Assembly: GCA_905221605.1 (NCBI GenBank) | Contig: CAJNDS010001624.1 | Span: forward strand, 547,501 to 611,500 | Reading direction: 5' to 3' | Origin: Symbiodinium natans | Lineage: Eukaryota > Sar > Dinophyceae > Suessiales > Symbiodiniaceae | DNA length: 64,000 nt | Shown here: one piece after another, positions 1 to 10,017 of the stretch | Layout: each line of letters begins with the position of its first letter | Numbering within the stretch: position 1 is the first letter of the stretch | Translations under genes and position numbers: made by a program | Notes under the pieces: generated by a model | What the model saw: the letters and a program-made list of their open reading frames with translations, nothing else | Told to the model about the DNA's origin: nothing | Databases searched by the model: none

Positions 1-54
1 GCACAACCCATCGAAGCACTTCACGCCCTTGTTGGATCCATAGCCCAAGTCTTC

Positions 55-162
55 CTTGGTAGCCCAGTAGCCATATCATAACAAGGGTGCCCTTTGCTTG
101 AATTGTTCATTTTTATAAGGGAACCGTGAAAAAAGGGAAAAGGGTACCAGTGGGCTTCCAAG
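55..162. mobile_element. MITE-like element, family 1, complete copy
   Basis: The element begins CTTGGTAGCCCAGT and ends with a near-perfect inverse (GTGGGCTTCCAAG). It has the family's inner landmarks: a CATA..AAGGG stretch, TTTTATAAGGGAACC in the middle and AAAAGGGTACC near the right end. At least ten more copies occur in the window, so it is a dispersed non-autonomous element. CTTC lies on both sides and may be a short target duplication. No coding capacity. Confidence 0.7.
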
Positions 163-253
163 CTTCTAGAATGAAAGAAAACGCCGTCGGCCGCTCTTGC
201 GGCGGACTCTCACATGTAAGTTCAACCTCGGCATCGTATGGCCGACATATGTC

Positions 254-370
254 CTTGGTAGCCCAGTAGCCATACTAAAAATAAGAGCACCCACCCTTTC
301 TGGGTTGGCTACTTTTTATAAGGCAGCCCTAGAACCAAAAAACAAAGACAAAAAGGGTACCACTAGCTCT
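254..370. mobile_element. MITE-like element, family 1, right end replaced by telomere repeat
   Basis: It starts CTTGGTAGCCCAGTAGCCATA and has the same TTTTTATAAGG centre as the copy at 55-162. It runs to AAAAGGGTACCACT, where the expected closing inverted repeat is lost and a CCCTAAA array begins. The junction falls inside the element, so the array was placed after the element or replaced its end. Confidence 0.6.
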
Positions 371-455
371 AAACCCTAAACCCTAAACCCTAAACCCCAA
401 ACCCTAAACCCCAAACCCTAAACCCTAAACCCCAAACCCTAAACCCTAAACCCTA
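367..455 (-). repeat. Interstitial telomere-type array, CCCTAAA orientation
   Basis: About twelve units of CCCTAAA with occasional CCCCAAA variants. It abuts a truncated family 1 element on the left and a GC-rich unique fragment on the right. Confidence 0.9.
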
Positions 456-625
456 CCAAGTGTCGGTGCCAGGCTCCAGGCCTGTGCCTTGCATCCGCAC
501 GTCGCAGGTGTGGCCGATGGATTGCAAGGCACAGCTGGGCATCGGAAAATGGTGCGGCTCCCACCTCCTTGGGGGAGGAAAGGAACCCTCAGAGGGTTTA
601 GGGTTTAGGGTTTAGGATTCAGGGT

Positions 626-703
626 TCATATGCCTTAACAGGAATTATAGTAGTATAGGGCACAGCCCGAAAATTCAAGGGTTCATTTGGTCCCCAAGGC
701 TCT
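626..703. repeat. Dispersed short repeat with core CCTTAACAGGAAT
   Basis: The block runs GGTTCATAT, CCTTAACAGGAATTATAGTA, GTATAGGG, then GGGTTCATTTGGTCCCC. Related blocks lie at about 5389-5460, 11366-11455 and 11628-11669. The GGTTCAT word occurs at both ends in direct orientation. It is non-coding and its class is unknown. Confidence 0.55.
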
Positions 704-736
704 TGGCAATGGTGAGCAGCTCAAACTTCTGATAGC

Positions 737-953
737 CTTGGTAGCCCAGGAACCATATCATAACAAGCGTGAATTCCCGTCTTTGGGTTGGTTTAGGGTT
801 TAGGGTTTAGGGTTTAGGGTTTAGGGTTTAGGGTTTAGGGTTTAGGGTTTAGGGTTTAGGGTTTAGGGTTTAGGGTTTAGGGTTTAGGGTTTAGGGTTAC
901 TTTAGAATACCTCGAGAAGCAAAAAGGGACATGGGTACCACTGGGCTTCCGAG
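737..953. mobile_element. MITE-like element, family 1, split by a telomere-type array
   Basis: The left part (CTTGGTAGCCCAG ... CTTTGGGTTGG) and the right part (TTACTTTAGAATACC ... GGGTACCACTGGGCTTCC) match the two halves of the uninterrupted copy at 254-370. Between them sits a pure TTTAGGG array at 790-898. The array was therefore inserted into an existing mobile element or expanded within it. Confidence 0.7.
790..898 (+). repeat. Interstitial telomere-type array, TTTAGGG orientation, nearly perfect
   Basis: About fifteen and a half consecutive TTTAGGG units with no visible variants. It lies inside the family 1 element at 737-953. Its purity suggests it is young compared with degenerate arrays elsewhere. 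Confidence 0.95.
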
Positions 954-1046
954 TAGCAGTTTCGGACGTAGTATCTGAAAGCCGCGTAGCCCAGAACAGC
1001 AACGACCACCAAGAAGCTCAGTACGGAGTAGACCGCCAGCAGAAAG

Positions 1047-1205
1047 CCTAGACCCGGGAGTAGCCTAGGAATAAAAAGGGTACCCGTTTAGTTTTTAAGG
1101 GGATTACAAGGGAACCCCAACCCTAAACCCAAACCCCAACCCTAAACCCTAAACCCTAAAAAATAGGGGGGGGGGGGGGGAAAAAGGGCCTACTCCCGGT
1201 CCTAG
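1047..1205. mobile_element. MITE-like element, family 1, variant ends, with telomere repeats and poly-G inside
   Basis: The ends are CCTAGACCCGGGAGTAG and its inverse CTACTCCCGGTCCTAG. The inner sequence AATAAAAAGGGTACCC ... AAGGGAACCCCAACC is typical of family 1. Several CCCTAAA units and a run of about 15 G lie in the right half. Confidence 0.65.
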
Positions 1206-1257
1206 CAGCTCCTGCAGCTGCTAAGCCAGTAGAGCTCTTCCTCGTCCGGCTCCTGAA

Positions 1258-1411
1258 CCTAGGATCCCCAGTAACCTAGGAATACTAAGGGCTCCCTTGT
1301 TGGTATGGGTAGTTTACCCTAAACCCTAAACCTTTTTTGGTATTGGGTAGTTTTATAAGGAACCTAAGGCCCCCAAAAAGGGAAACAAAGGCCTACTGGG
1401 AGACATAGGAA
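1258..1411. mobile_element. MITE-like element, family 1, overlapping the 3' end of a gene
   Basis: The copy runs from CCTAGGATCCCCAGTAACC to CCTACTGGGAGACATAGG and has family landmarks (TTTTATAAGGAACC, AAAAAGGGAA) plus a few CCCTAAA units. The minus-strand gene at 1353-2801 reads into it and takes its last roughly 19 codons and its stop from the element. Confidence 0.6.
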
Positions 1412-2801
1412 CACAATTCCCAGCACCGTCCACCAGGTGGTAGTCGTGTTTCACCTGCACCAGAGGGTGCTCGGCGAAGTACTCTCCAGTCGTGGGGTTT
1501 GGAACGGCATCCCACCTGGCGAGTCGCACTGACATGCTTGAGTTCGCATGAAAGTGGTCGAGGTGGCGCAAGTCCGCCGTTGGAGTGCTGAAAGTTATGC
1601 TCACCCACGGCGGCGTCTCCATCTCCACATTGCGGTCATTCATTGTCAAGGCCAGTCGCTTCGTGTTGTCCGGCTCGCCCTGATGTGCCCACTTCGCCAC
1701 TTGCTTAGGGGACAGATGAACCTCAGCCACCTTGTGGATGCCGATGAAGTTGATCTGGTTCACTGTAATTACCACCGGCAAATCCCACATCGTGTCTCGG
1801 AGGCGTAATGTCAGGACCTCGGGGAAGTGAATCGTCTTGGGGTCTTGGTCCTCTTGCACAGAAGTTTGTAAGGCCGGATACTTGCCGGACTCGACCGACA
1901 CCGAGAAGGCTCCATACCGGTAGAAGGGAATGTCGCCCACCACGATATTGCTGAGCTCGATGGTCATAGATGTTACACCCACCCACTGCGCCAGTGTTCG
2001 CACAGGGTTGGATCCGCGCCACCTCCCACAGCAGGCCCACTGAGTGCAGTAAGTTACCCAGTCATACTTGCAGAGGCCACAGCACTGCCACACCCCGTAC
2101 CAACAGCAGTCCGGAAGAGTTGCATGCAGCTGGTCATCACCCGTCAGAACAATGAGGACCGCCTTCCTGTTGATGCAAAGGCACACAAGAAGAAATACGA
2201 TGATGAAGCAGACAAGAATCCGCTGGACGATCTTCATTGGCGAGTACTCCTTCAGGTCCTGAAAGCTTAGCAATCTTCTGCCAGTGCTTTCCGGCTGCTC
2301 ACATAAGGCGAACTGGCCAAGCTGGCTCAGGTCAAGGCCTTCAGGTGTGCCTGGAAGAGCTGCTGGGGCTGGAGGAGCGGCCGGAGGAGCGGCCGGAGGA
2401 GCGGCCGGAGGAGCGGCCGGAGGAGCGGCCGGAGGAGCGGCCGGAGGAGCGGCCGGAAAAGCGGCCAGAGGAGCGGCCGGAGGAGCGGCCGGAGCCGCGG
2501 CTGGAACAACTGGGGCTCGGGTTGTGGCCGCCAGGACTGGCTCGGGAGCTGCCAGGGGTGCTCGTAACGCAGCCGGTGCGTTCGCTGGTGAGGGCGCTGC
2601 AGTTGTGGGCGCGACGGTTGTGGGCTGCTTGATCATCATGGCATCTGCCAGCCAGTCTGGAACAGTCCCAACCTCCGTCTCGGGCTTGTTTTCAAACGGA
2701 TTCGAAGATCCTGGCGCTGGGGCTGCGGGTAGGGTAGGAAACCCTCCCAACATCTGTGCGCTCAGCCGTGATGTTTTCAAGCCGAACACCAATAGGCACA
2801 A
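1353..2801 (-). CDS. Single-pass membrane protein with Pro/Ala repeat, Cys-rich juxtamembrane segment and beta-rich C-terminal region
   Basis: This is the longest uninterrupted reading frame in the window (482 codons). Residues ~60-150 are Ala/Pro rich, with a tandem PPAA run at ~105-145 encoded by a GC-rich 12-bp repeat (2380-2500). One hydrophobic span at ~194-212 is a likely membrane anchor. A Cys/Trp-rich segment follows (~232-258). Residues ~277-400 alternate hydrophobic and polar residues in a way that suggests a beta-sandwich, perhaps C2-like; this is inference. The start is uncertain: codon 1 is TTG, the first in-frame ATG is codon 17 (2751-2753), and the frame stays open to about 2835. 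An ATG at about 2834 in another frame opens a plausible N terminus, so an upstream exon is possible. The last ~19 residues come from the mobile element at 1258-1411. Function not recognised. Confidence 0.8.
   Translation of the reverse strand: MCLLVFGLKTSRLSAQMLGGFPTLPAAPAPGSSNPFENKPETEVGTVPDWLADAMMIKQPTTVAPTTAAPSPANAPAALRAPLAAPEPVLAATTRAPVVPAAAPAAPPAAPLAAFPAAPPAAPPAAPPAAPPAAPPAAPPAAPPAPAALPGTPEGLDLSQLGQFALCEQPESTGRRLLSFQDLKEYSPMKIVQRILVCFIIVFLLVCLCINRKAVLIVLTGDDQLHATLPDCCWYGVWQCCGLCKYDWVTYCTQWACCGRWRGSNPVRTLAQWVGVTSMTIELSNIVVGDIPFYRYGAFSVSVESGKYPALQTSVQEDQDPKTIHFPEVLTLRLRDTMWDLPVVITVNQINFIGIHKVAEVHLSPKQVAKWAHQGEPDNTKRLALTMNDRNVEMETPPWVSITFSTPTADLRHLDHFHANSSMSVRLARWDAVPNPTTGEYFAEHPLVQVKHDYHLVDGAGNCVPMSPSRPLFPFLGALGSL
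2385..2500 (+). repeat. GC-rich 12-bp tandem repeat coding the Pro/Ala tract
   Basis: The unit GGAGCGGCCGGA is repeated about nine times with few changes. Read on the minus strand it encodes Pro-Pro-Ala-Ala. Such a tract is prone to length variation. Confidence 0.9.
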
Positions 2802-3115
2802 GATTCTCGAAGATGCATTCCTTACTTGCTGAGTTCATAAGCCCCCCAAAAAGTCTACACTTTCACTTCTATAGGGGATTTTCGTATCCCAAAAAGTGTA
2901 AAGCGTACTCATTCCGCTACTAAGATTCCTGGAGCACTTTGCACCCAGGACCTCCATTGCGCTCCTCCTGACTGCTCAGCCTGTCGGTTCTGAGATCTGC
3001 TGCCGAACAGCCCTAAACCCTAAACCCTAAACTCTAAACCCTATATATATATATAAACCCAAAACCCTAAACCTAAACCCTAAAATCTAAAAAGCGCCCT
3101 AAACTACAAACCCTA

Positions 3116-3234
3116 CAAGGAGGGCCCCTAGTTATACGTAGAGTTATATGAACCCTGAATCGGGTTATAAGGATCCTCAATTAGGTTATAAGCCCCTTAA
3201 CTACAGTTAGTATAGTTAGGGGGGCCCCTCCCTG
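3116..3234. mobile_element. MITE-like element, family 3
   Basis: The ends are CAAGGAGGGCCCCTA and its inverse TAGGGGGGCCCCTCCCTG. The inside has GAACCCTGAATCGGGTTATA, AAGGATCC, AGGTTATAAG and CCCTTAACTACAGTTAGTAT. Four relatives lie at 4770, 8551, 23056 and 52759. Confidence 0.75.
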
Positions 3235-3398
3235 TAAACCCTAAACCCTAAACCCAAACCCTACAAACCCTGTAAACCTTGTAAACCCTAAACCCTATAA
3301 CCCCTAAACCCTATAAACCCCAAACATCTAAACCTTAAAAGTCTCTCCGGTGCGCTCCGGCCACATGTATACATGTCGACTTGAGCCGTAGCCATTCG

Positions 3399-3510
3399 GG
3401 GGGTTTCCAAAATAGGGGGTACCCTTTGGAGGGGGGGGGATTGGGCCTCCAAGGGGATTCTATCCTATTTGGGGTCAAAAAGGTGTCCCCTTCCCCTTTT
3501 AGGGTCCTTA
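3399..3510. mobile_element. Possible MITE-like element, family 5, diverged
   Basis: It begins GTTTCCAAAATAGGGGGTAC and contains TATTTGGGGTC and CCCCTTTTAGG. These match the order of landmarks in the better copy at 54715-54809, but the right end is poorly preserved. Confidence 0.4.
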
Positions 3511-4769
3511 TAACTCTACTGATAACAGGGGGAGCCCCTCGTTATAGGATGGACTTGGAACCCTCGAGTGGTGACTCACAGGTTTTAGCTGGTTTTAACT
3601 CTCCTGCGGGGTCCTGCGCTGACGAAAGGAACTACAGGCATTAACCTTTGTGATTATGCCAGGAGTTGCAATACTGCAAAAAGCGCCAGAGGTTACCGAC
3701 TCTCTACTACTAAGCTACAGTATACAATCTCATGGGCATCCCGCTTGCAGCTGCTCCGCTCTGCGATTTCCCAAATACATACCATGACGCATGTGACGCA
3801 TGTGGGTATTTCCCAAAATAGGGTACCCCAACACCCATGTGTGGCTTGGTAGTCGGTTTCAGGGTTTAGGGTTAAGGTTTACGGTTTAGGGGTTTAGGGG
3901 TTTAGGGGCCTTCAGCTGTGTCGGCCAAGGCGCCGCGCATGGCAGCGCGTAGACGAAGCTGGAAGCCTGGCCGAGGAGGTGCAAGCGCCGAGTTGGGTTT
4001 ATGTTTTTGTTTTGTTTGTTTTTTTTTTTTCATGGTTTAGGGTTTAGGATTTAGGGTTTGGGGTTTGGGGCTTAGGGCTTTGGTTTCGACAAGACATTGC
4101 AGCCTTTTCAAAGCGATGTTGAAAACAACCCCCCTGAAGCTCTACCAAACTCCCATCTCCATCTTCTCAACACTCGGAAAAACACCTCTTGCCGGTTCGA
4201 AGCCAAATTTGCCCCCAACCCAAAAGTGCTAAATATGGATGTGACAGCCTGAAGCACCCATGGTTCGGGCCTCAACTCTCAGCCCAAGCGGGCTCTGTTG
4301 TAACCGAAGCCAAGCGTCAACCCATTTTTCTCACCACCCGCTAACCCTAAAACCCTCCAAGACCCCACAGTGGCCCTGCCAACCAGCACCCGCATGACTT
4401 GAAGTCTGCAAAACCTGAGGCCTGACGTCCTAACAAAACAAAGCGTACTACAGGGACCCAAAAGAAGGGAACCTCATGTGGAGAACTACTCATGCAATGG
4501 TGCACGAAAGGGGCCGTCATCCCGAGAAATTCCTCCTGTCTTCGACGATGACTCTCTGGTTCCCTGACAAGCGCAGCAAAACCCATAAAAACCCTTCAAA
4601 AACCCTAGAAACCCTAAGCAGACACCCCTCACCCCTAAACCCTAAACCCTCTCTTTCTGCCTCCAGGAGCTGCGCGAAGGCCGTCGAGGAAGCGGAGCTC
4701 TTTTCAGGCTCCTGATGTGCTCGCAAGGGGTTTAGGGTTTAGGGTTTAGGGTTTAGGGTGGGTCAGATA

Positions 4770-4877
4770 CAAGGGAGGGGGAAGTAGAGTTATTAGGACC
4801 CTAAGTTGGGCTATAAGGATCCAAGATCAGGTTAGAAGTCCCTTAACTTTAGTTAGCATAGCAAGGGCCCCTCCTTG
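4770..4877. mobile_element. MITE-like element, family 3
   Basis: The ends are CAAGGGAGGGG and GGGCCCCTCCTTG. Inner words GGACCCTAAGTTGGGCTATA, AAGGATCC and CCCTTAACTTTAGTTAGCAT match the other family 3 copies. Confidence 0.7.
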
Positions 4878-6153
4878 TTGGGGCCTTCATATTTCGAATA
4901 GGTCTGTTATGCTAGTAGAATTGTGAAGGGACCATAAGGGAAAATCACTAGTAATTATTCCGACCCCTATAGTAGGGTGAGCGTGTCGTGGGGTTCATAG
5001 GGTTGAGTTGAGGTATTAGGGTTGGGGACTGGATGCAGCCACGGGCTCTGCGATGGCATACTCCGAGTATGGGTCGATTCCTGACTACAAACACCAAATC
5101 CTAAACCCTAAACCCCAAACCCTAAAGCGTCTGGATTGGGGCGGTTTCTCGTGGAAACTGCCAGGCTTTGGGGCACCTGAAGGTTCTTCAGTACCTGGAA
5201 CACGCACGTTCGCGGCAGCAAGCAGGAAACATCTTCTGATCGCAAGACCTGAAACCTAAACCCTAAACCCTAAACCCTAAACCCTACACCCACCCGAACC
5301 CGAAAACTGTCTCTAGAGTGTGCCACACGACACGTTGCACCCAGAACCACCCAGACCCTTGGGGACGAAATGAACCCTAAAAGCGTTTATGGTCCATATA
5401 CCTTAACAGGAATGACAGTAGTATAGGGTCTTTGACCCCAATTTAGGGTTCATGTTGGTGCTGTCCAGGGGAGCCATGAGGCGAACCGTGATTCATCTTT
5501 ATCGGCGAGTGGTCACGAATTCCTCTTGTGCGTCGGGTGAGCTTTATCAGCGACTATAGAAGCGTCTCTGACTGAGCTTTTCCCCACGGTGGCCGGAAAA
5601 TTTACCCTAGTCCTGCCATCGTCTCACCCGAAAAGGGTTGCGAAGAATATACATGTCGATCGCGTATGTAGTTTCCCTGTTCTTGTTCCCCAAGCTGTAT
5701 GCTTCCGCCGACTCTATGTTTTCCCTGCATGTGAAAATCCATGTTTCTTTGTTGTCCTGATGTACAGGTAGCTGTCTGGCACATGCAGGTAGGAAGTTTT
5801 ATGCTTTTGAGTGTTTGCACTTGTGAGTTCCAAGGACTTCAAACCACGAATGCAACGCCCACAACTTGCCCCTGGAACCTACCCTAAACCCTTTTTTACA
5901 GCTAGGAGACTGCTGCACTGCCTGCCTGGGACCCTAAACCCTAAACCCTAAGCCTAAAACTCTAAATCTTAAAACCCGAAACCCTAAACCCTCAACGCTA
6001 GGAAGGAGACTTGATTTTACAGCCCAAAGCTCTGACCAAAGAGGACTGGGCTGCTTGCAGGGCATAGATCATACCTGCCCGCCATCTCACAAGGGACCAG
6101 GGATAGCGGGTTTAGGGTTTAGGGTTTAGGGTTTCGGGTTTAGGGTCTGGGGG

Positions 6154-6247
6154 GCTTACGATATCAGGGGTAGCTCAAAGGGGTCCTTACTACAAGGAGA
6201 TCCTACTATTTGGGGTCTATACTAGGCGCCCCTTAATATCGTAAACC
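6154..6247. mobile_element. MITE-like element, family 5
   Basis: The ends are GCTTACGATATCAGGGG and its approximate inverse CCCCTTAATATCGTAAAC. The inside has GATCCTACTATTTGGGGTCT, shared with the copies at 50194 and 54715. Confidence 0.55.
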
Positions 6248-7010
6248 CATAATATAGGTCTTGGCAGCCAAAAAAGGGATTTAGGGCTTAGAGTTTTGAT
6301 AAGGTTCGGGGGAAGAATGCCTCAAAGGCCAAAAGGCCAGAGGTCAAGTCTGAGTATCTGCTGGCTCTTCAGCACCCTCCGCGCATCAACGTACATTCCG
6401 GATGTGACTCCCCTGAAGCCACGAAGTACCCTTAAGACTACAGTTAGGGTTTGGGAGTTGGGTTTAGGGCTTAGGGTTTAGGGTCTCAACCCTTAGCTTG
6501 AGAATCCTTGCTGGCTGGCCTGAGCTGCTCGCCACGGCGCGGTCGTACTCCAAGTCCGCGGGATCCTCCAACGCAAAAGCTTTGAGGGACTAGGGTTTAG
6601 GGTTTAGGGATCCTCCAACGCAAAACAGCTTCGAGGTTTTGCGGCTTGGGCCTTTGAGGGTTTAGGGTTTCGGGTTTAGGGTTTAGGGTTTGGGGTGTTT
6701 AGGGTTTCGGGTGTTTAGGGTTTAGGGTTTTGGGTGTTTAGGGTTTGGTGTTCCGGGTTGAAGGGGTCTTTGGATCGACGACAGTCATGGAAAGAAGAGA
6801 GCGGGAGGTCAGACATTCTCAGGGGTTAGGGTTTAGGGTTTAGGGTTTAGGGTTTAGGGTTTAGGGCTGCTTGGACGATCCCGCGGCGCACTTTGGTCAG
6901 TGCTTGGATTTGCGGTGGGAAGCATACCCAACGGCACCATGAGAAACTATGCATCAACAACCAGCCTCATCAACCTGGTAGCAGAGCCCCTGAAAGCCCC
7001 TGCACCCAAA

Positions 7011-7098
7011 CCCTAAACCCTAAACCCTAAACCCTAAACCCTAAACCCTAAACCCTAAACCCTAAACCCTAAACCCTAATACCCTAATACCCTAATAC
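7011..7098 (-). repeat. Interstitial telomere-type array, CCCTAAA, with CCCTAATA variants at one end
   Basis: About ten perfect CCCTAAA units are followed by several CCCTAATA octamers and degenerate copies, as if one edge is ageing. Confidence 0.95.
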
Positions 7099-8550
7099 CA
7101 AAACCCTAATACCTTAAACCCTTAACCCTAACTTCCTGAAACGAGCTCGGACCCGAGATGATGCAGAACAGCCCGAAGGTAAACCCTAAACCCAACAAGG
7201 TCCGGGTTGAAAAAAGTTGGCTGCGAGACATCAAGCACGGTATGGAATCCCAGCAACCCCAGAGAACTAGGTTAAGGGCTTTAAAGGCTTCAAGGGGTTA
7301 AGGGCCCTTTAAGGGCGTTAAGGGCCTAGGGGCTTCAGGGCTTTAAGGGCTTACGGGCTTAAGGGCCTTTGGCTCTTTAGGGCTTTAAGGGCTTAGGGGC
7401 TAGGGTTTAGGGTAAAGTGCTCTGCAACCCCAACCCAACCCCTCAAAGCTTGCACACGGCCCGGAATCTGCCCTTGGACCAACCCTAAACCCTAAACCCT
7501 AACCCTAAACCCCAAACCCCAACCCCAAACCCTAAACCCTAAACCCCAGGGCTCGCAGCAGTCCGGTGACAAGGCATCAAGTGAAGCGGCAACGGCAGCG
7601 ACGGCGGCCCCGAGGCGCTTCATTGTCCAGAGCGATGTAAGGGTGATGGTTGGTGGTTAGAGTTTAGGGTTTAGGGTTTAGGGTTTAGGGTTTAGGGTTT
7701 AGGGTGTAGGGTGTAGGGTTTAGAGTTTTTGGGGGTTGTTGCCACCTTAGAGTTTAGGGTTCAGGGTGATGGCGGGTTTAGGGCTTGTTTTTGTTGTTTT
7801 TGGGAGGGTTTAGGGCTCAGGGTGCAACATAAGCTCCGGCTCCTTGGCCCGCATCTAGCTTGTTTCAGCTACAAGCGAACAAATTTGGGGTTTGGGAGCA
7901 CTCCGCTTGACGTCAGATGAAGGAGTGGCCAACCGAGCATGCTCTTTAACCTTACTCTTTACATATCATGTCACGTGCTGGCGACCGCAATGCATCGGCC
8001 CCCTGCCATACACTTGTATAACTCGGCTCTTGTCGCCTCGCCTTGTCTTAGCTTCGTTCAAAGACCCGAGGGTCTGAGCAAAAGGGGCTGCAGCTTCGGC
8101 CATGTCGAGCGGCAACAGGAGGCCAAAAAAGCTCGCACCATACATGCAGCTTAGGGTTTAATCAGGGTTTAGGGGGACTAGGGGGACTAGCATGGCGACT
8201 CGTCCCTAAACCCTAAACCCTAAACTTGGCAGGCTCAGTTTCCTGAAGCCGACGTGATGGTGTCATAGATGGTGCGAAGGCTTAAGTGCTCTAAGAAGAA
8301 GGGAGCCCCAAACACATCTAAACCTTCTCCGAACCCAACAGCCCATGCCTCAATATGCACCTGATGATATGTTGGCCCAGTGCCCCTGGCATCAAGGGTG
8401 GGACACGGCGCTTGAGGCTGATTGAGGACTTGGGTGTTTGAGAGCATCCTTCCCAGGAGGAAGAAGTGGACCTGCCAGCATACAGGCTTTTAACCCACGA
8501 GAACAGGCTGGCGGTCAGTGTGAACGTGCATACTGGAATCGCCAGCATGT

Positions 8551-8678
8551 AGAGGGAGGGGCCCCCCCTAACTATACTAACTGTAGCTAAGGGACTTATA
8601 ACTTAATTTAGGATCCTTATAACCCAACTTAGGGTTCTTATAACTCTACCTATCACTAGGGGGGGGGGCCCCTCCTCT
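8551..8678. mobile_element. MITE-like element, family 3
   Basis: The left end AGGGAGGGGCCCCCCCTAA and right end GGGGGCCCCTCCTCTAG are inverted. The inner sequence CTATACTAACTGTAGCTAAG and AGGATCCTTATAACCCAA matches the copy at 23056-23177 closely. Confidence 0.75.
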
Positions 8679-8756
8679 AGAGACGAATTCTCGGGAATCT
8701 TTAAGCTGGCCCCCCCACATCGCTCGAACCGACCCGGACTTGGGGAAGGGGAGGAT

Positions 8757-8866
8757 GTAACCCTAAACCCTAAACCCTAAACCCCTAAACCCCTAAACCC
8801 CTAAACCCTAAAGCCTAAACCCCTAAACCCTAAACCCTAAACCCTAAACCCTAAACCCTAAACCCT
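8757..8866 (-). repeat. Interstitial telomere-type array, mixed CCCTAAA and CCCCTAAA
   Basis: About fifteen units. The middle carries four to five CCCCTAAA octamers flanked by perfect heptamers. Confidence 0.9.
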
Positions 8867-9593
8867 CATTTCGGAGCGTGGGGATCGCAGGCTTCAAACG
8901 CAGGTGCGCTATGAGGTCTCTACAGAGACAGCGAAGCTGGAGATCTGATCTGGACTTTCTGTGGTTCTGTGATATGTCGGCCTCAAAGACCAACGCCCGG
9001 AAAAAAGCAAGTTTTGACAGGCTGCTTGAAGTTTTGCAGGTTCTTACCATAAAACACCTTATAGGATTCTTAGGTCACCTGCAAAAAAGTAGGTTTGCGG
9101 TTCTTCAGGTTCAGGGTTAGGGTTGAGGGTTTTTGCAGGCTGCTTTCTTTCAGGTCCTTGGGGGCGTTCTAGGGTTTAGGGCAGCTAGTCTAAGTAGCCC
9201 ACATCTCGGCACTTCGATCTCAAGCTTAGTTCGACTCCAAACCTTTGCGAGAACCCCGGTTTAGGGTTTAGGGTTTAGGGTTTAGGGTTTAGGGATACCC
9301 TGAATGGGAGGCCTTATCTTGCTGCGCCTCTCCCTGAGCTCCTCACTTCTCATGCCCTCCAGCACAACCCACACCTCTAAGTCTCAGGGCGCCCGGAGAT
9401 CAAGAGAGGCATGATCCTCACGGAAGAACTGCAGCCAAACCCAAAAGGGTTTAGGGTTTAGGGTTTAGTCCCCAGACTCTTTAGGGGTTATAGGCAGACC
9501 AAAACAGCCGCCTGGGGAGCCCGTTTGTTAACAAGAACTCTTCGCAGTCCCCCTCCTTTGTGCCGGGACTTCCACCTGCCAACCCAAACCCTA

Positions 9594-9654
9594 GGGTTTA
9601 GGGTTTAGGGTTTAGGGTTTAGGGTTTAGGGTTTAGGGTTTAGGGTTTAGGGTT
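9594..9654 (+). repeat. Interstitial telomere-type array, TTTAGGG
   Basis: Eight to nine perfect units. At the left edge CCCTAGGGTTTAGGG forms a small head-to-head junction. Confidence 0.9.
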
Positions 9655-9903
9655 ATCCAAAGCCTACACCGAAGAAGTTGAAGGAGACCAGGCAGGGCTG
9701 ATCTGACGAAACCAGGAGAAAAGAGAAGAACCATAACAAGAGGCAGAGTATGCTAACGCCACCCATAGCACTGACAACAGCAACGGCAACCCAGAATTCT
9801 GGGAGGATGCAAAAAGTAGAACCCCCAAGTCGTACCCTACTATTGGGTCATTCTTGGGAACCCTAGGGGATATACTTTTTGGATCCTCCCAGGAGCCTGG
9901 AAA

Positions 9904-10017
9904 TCCTAAACCCTAAACCCTAAACCCCAATTAAACCCTAAACCCTAAACCCTAAACTCTAAACTCTAAACCCTAAACCCTAAACCCTAAACCCTAACCC
10001 TAAACCCTAGACCCTAA
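9904..10017 (-). repeat. Interstitial telomere-type array, CCCTAAA, moderately degenerate
   Basis: About fifteen units with CTCTAAA and CCAATTAAA variants. Confidence 0.9.

Larger units (their letters stand above)
2840..7005. other. Repeat mosaic without a convincing gene
   Basis: Short CCCTAAA or TTTAGGG arrays (e.g. 3012-3040, 3235-3330, 4640, 4730-4760, 5254-5286, 5935-5990, 6110-6135, 6660-6730, 6820-6866) alternate with 100-300 bp unique GC-rich fragments and the small elements listed separately. Open frames here are short and mostly read through repeats. Confidence 0.7.

Noticed and set aside
2237-2832. Plus-strand open frames (131 and 182 codons) opposite the Pro/Ala protein
   Set aside because: They are shadows of the minus-strand gene, made possible by the GC-rich 12-bp repeat that is open in all frames.
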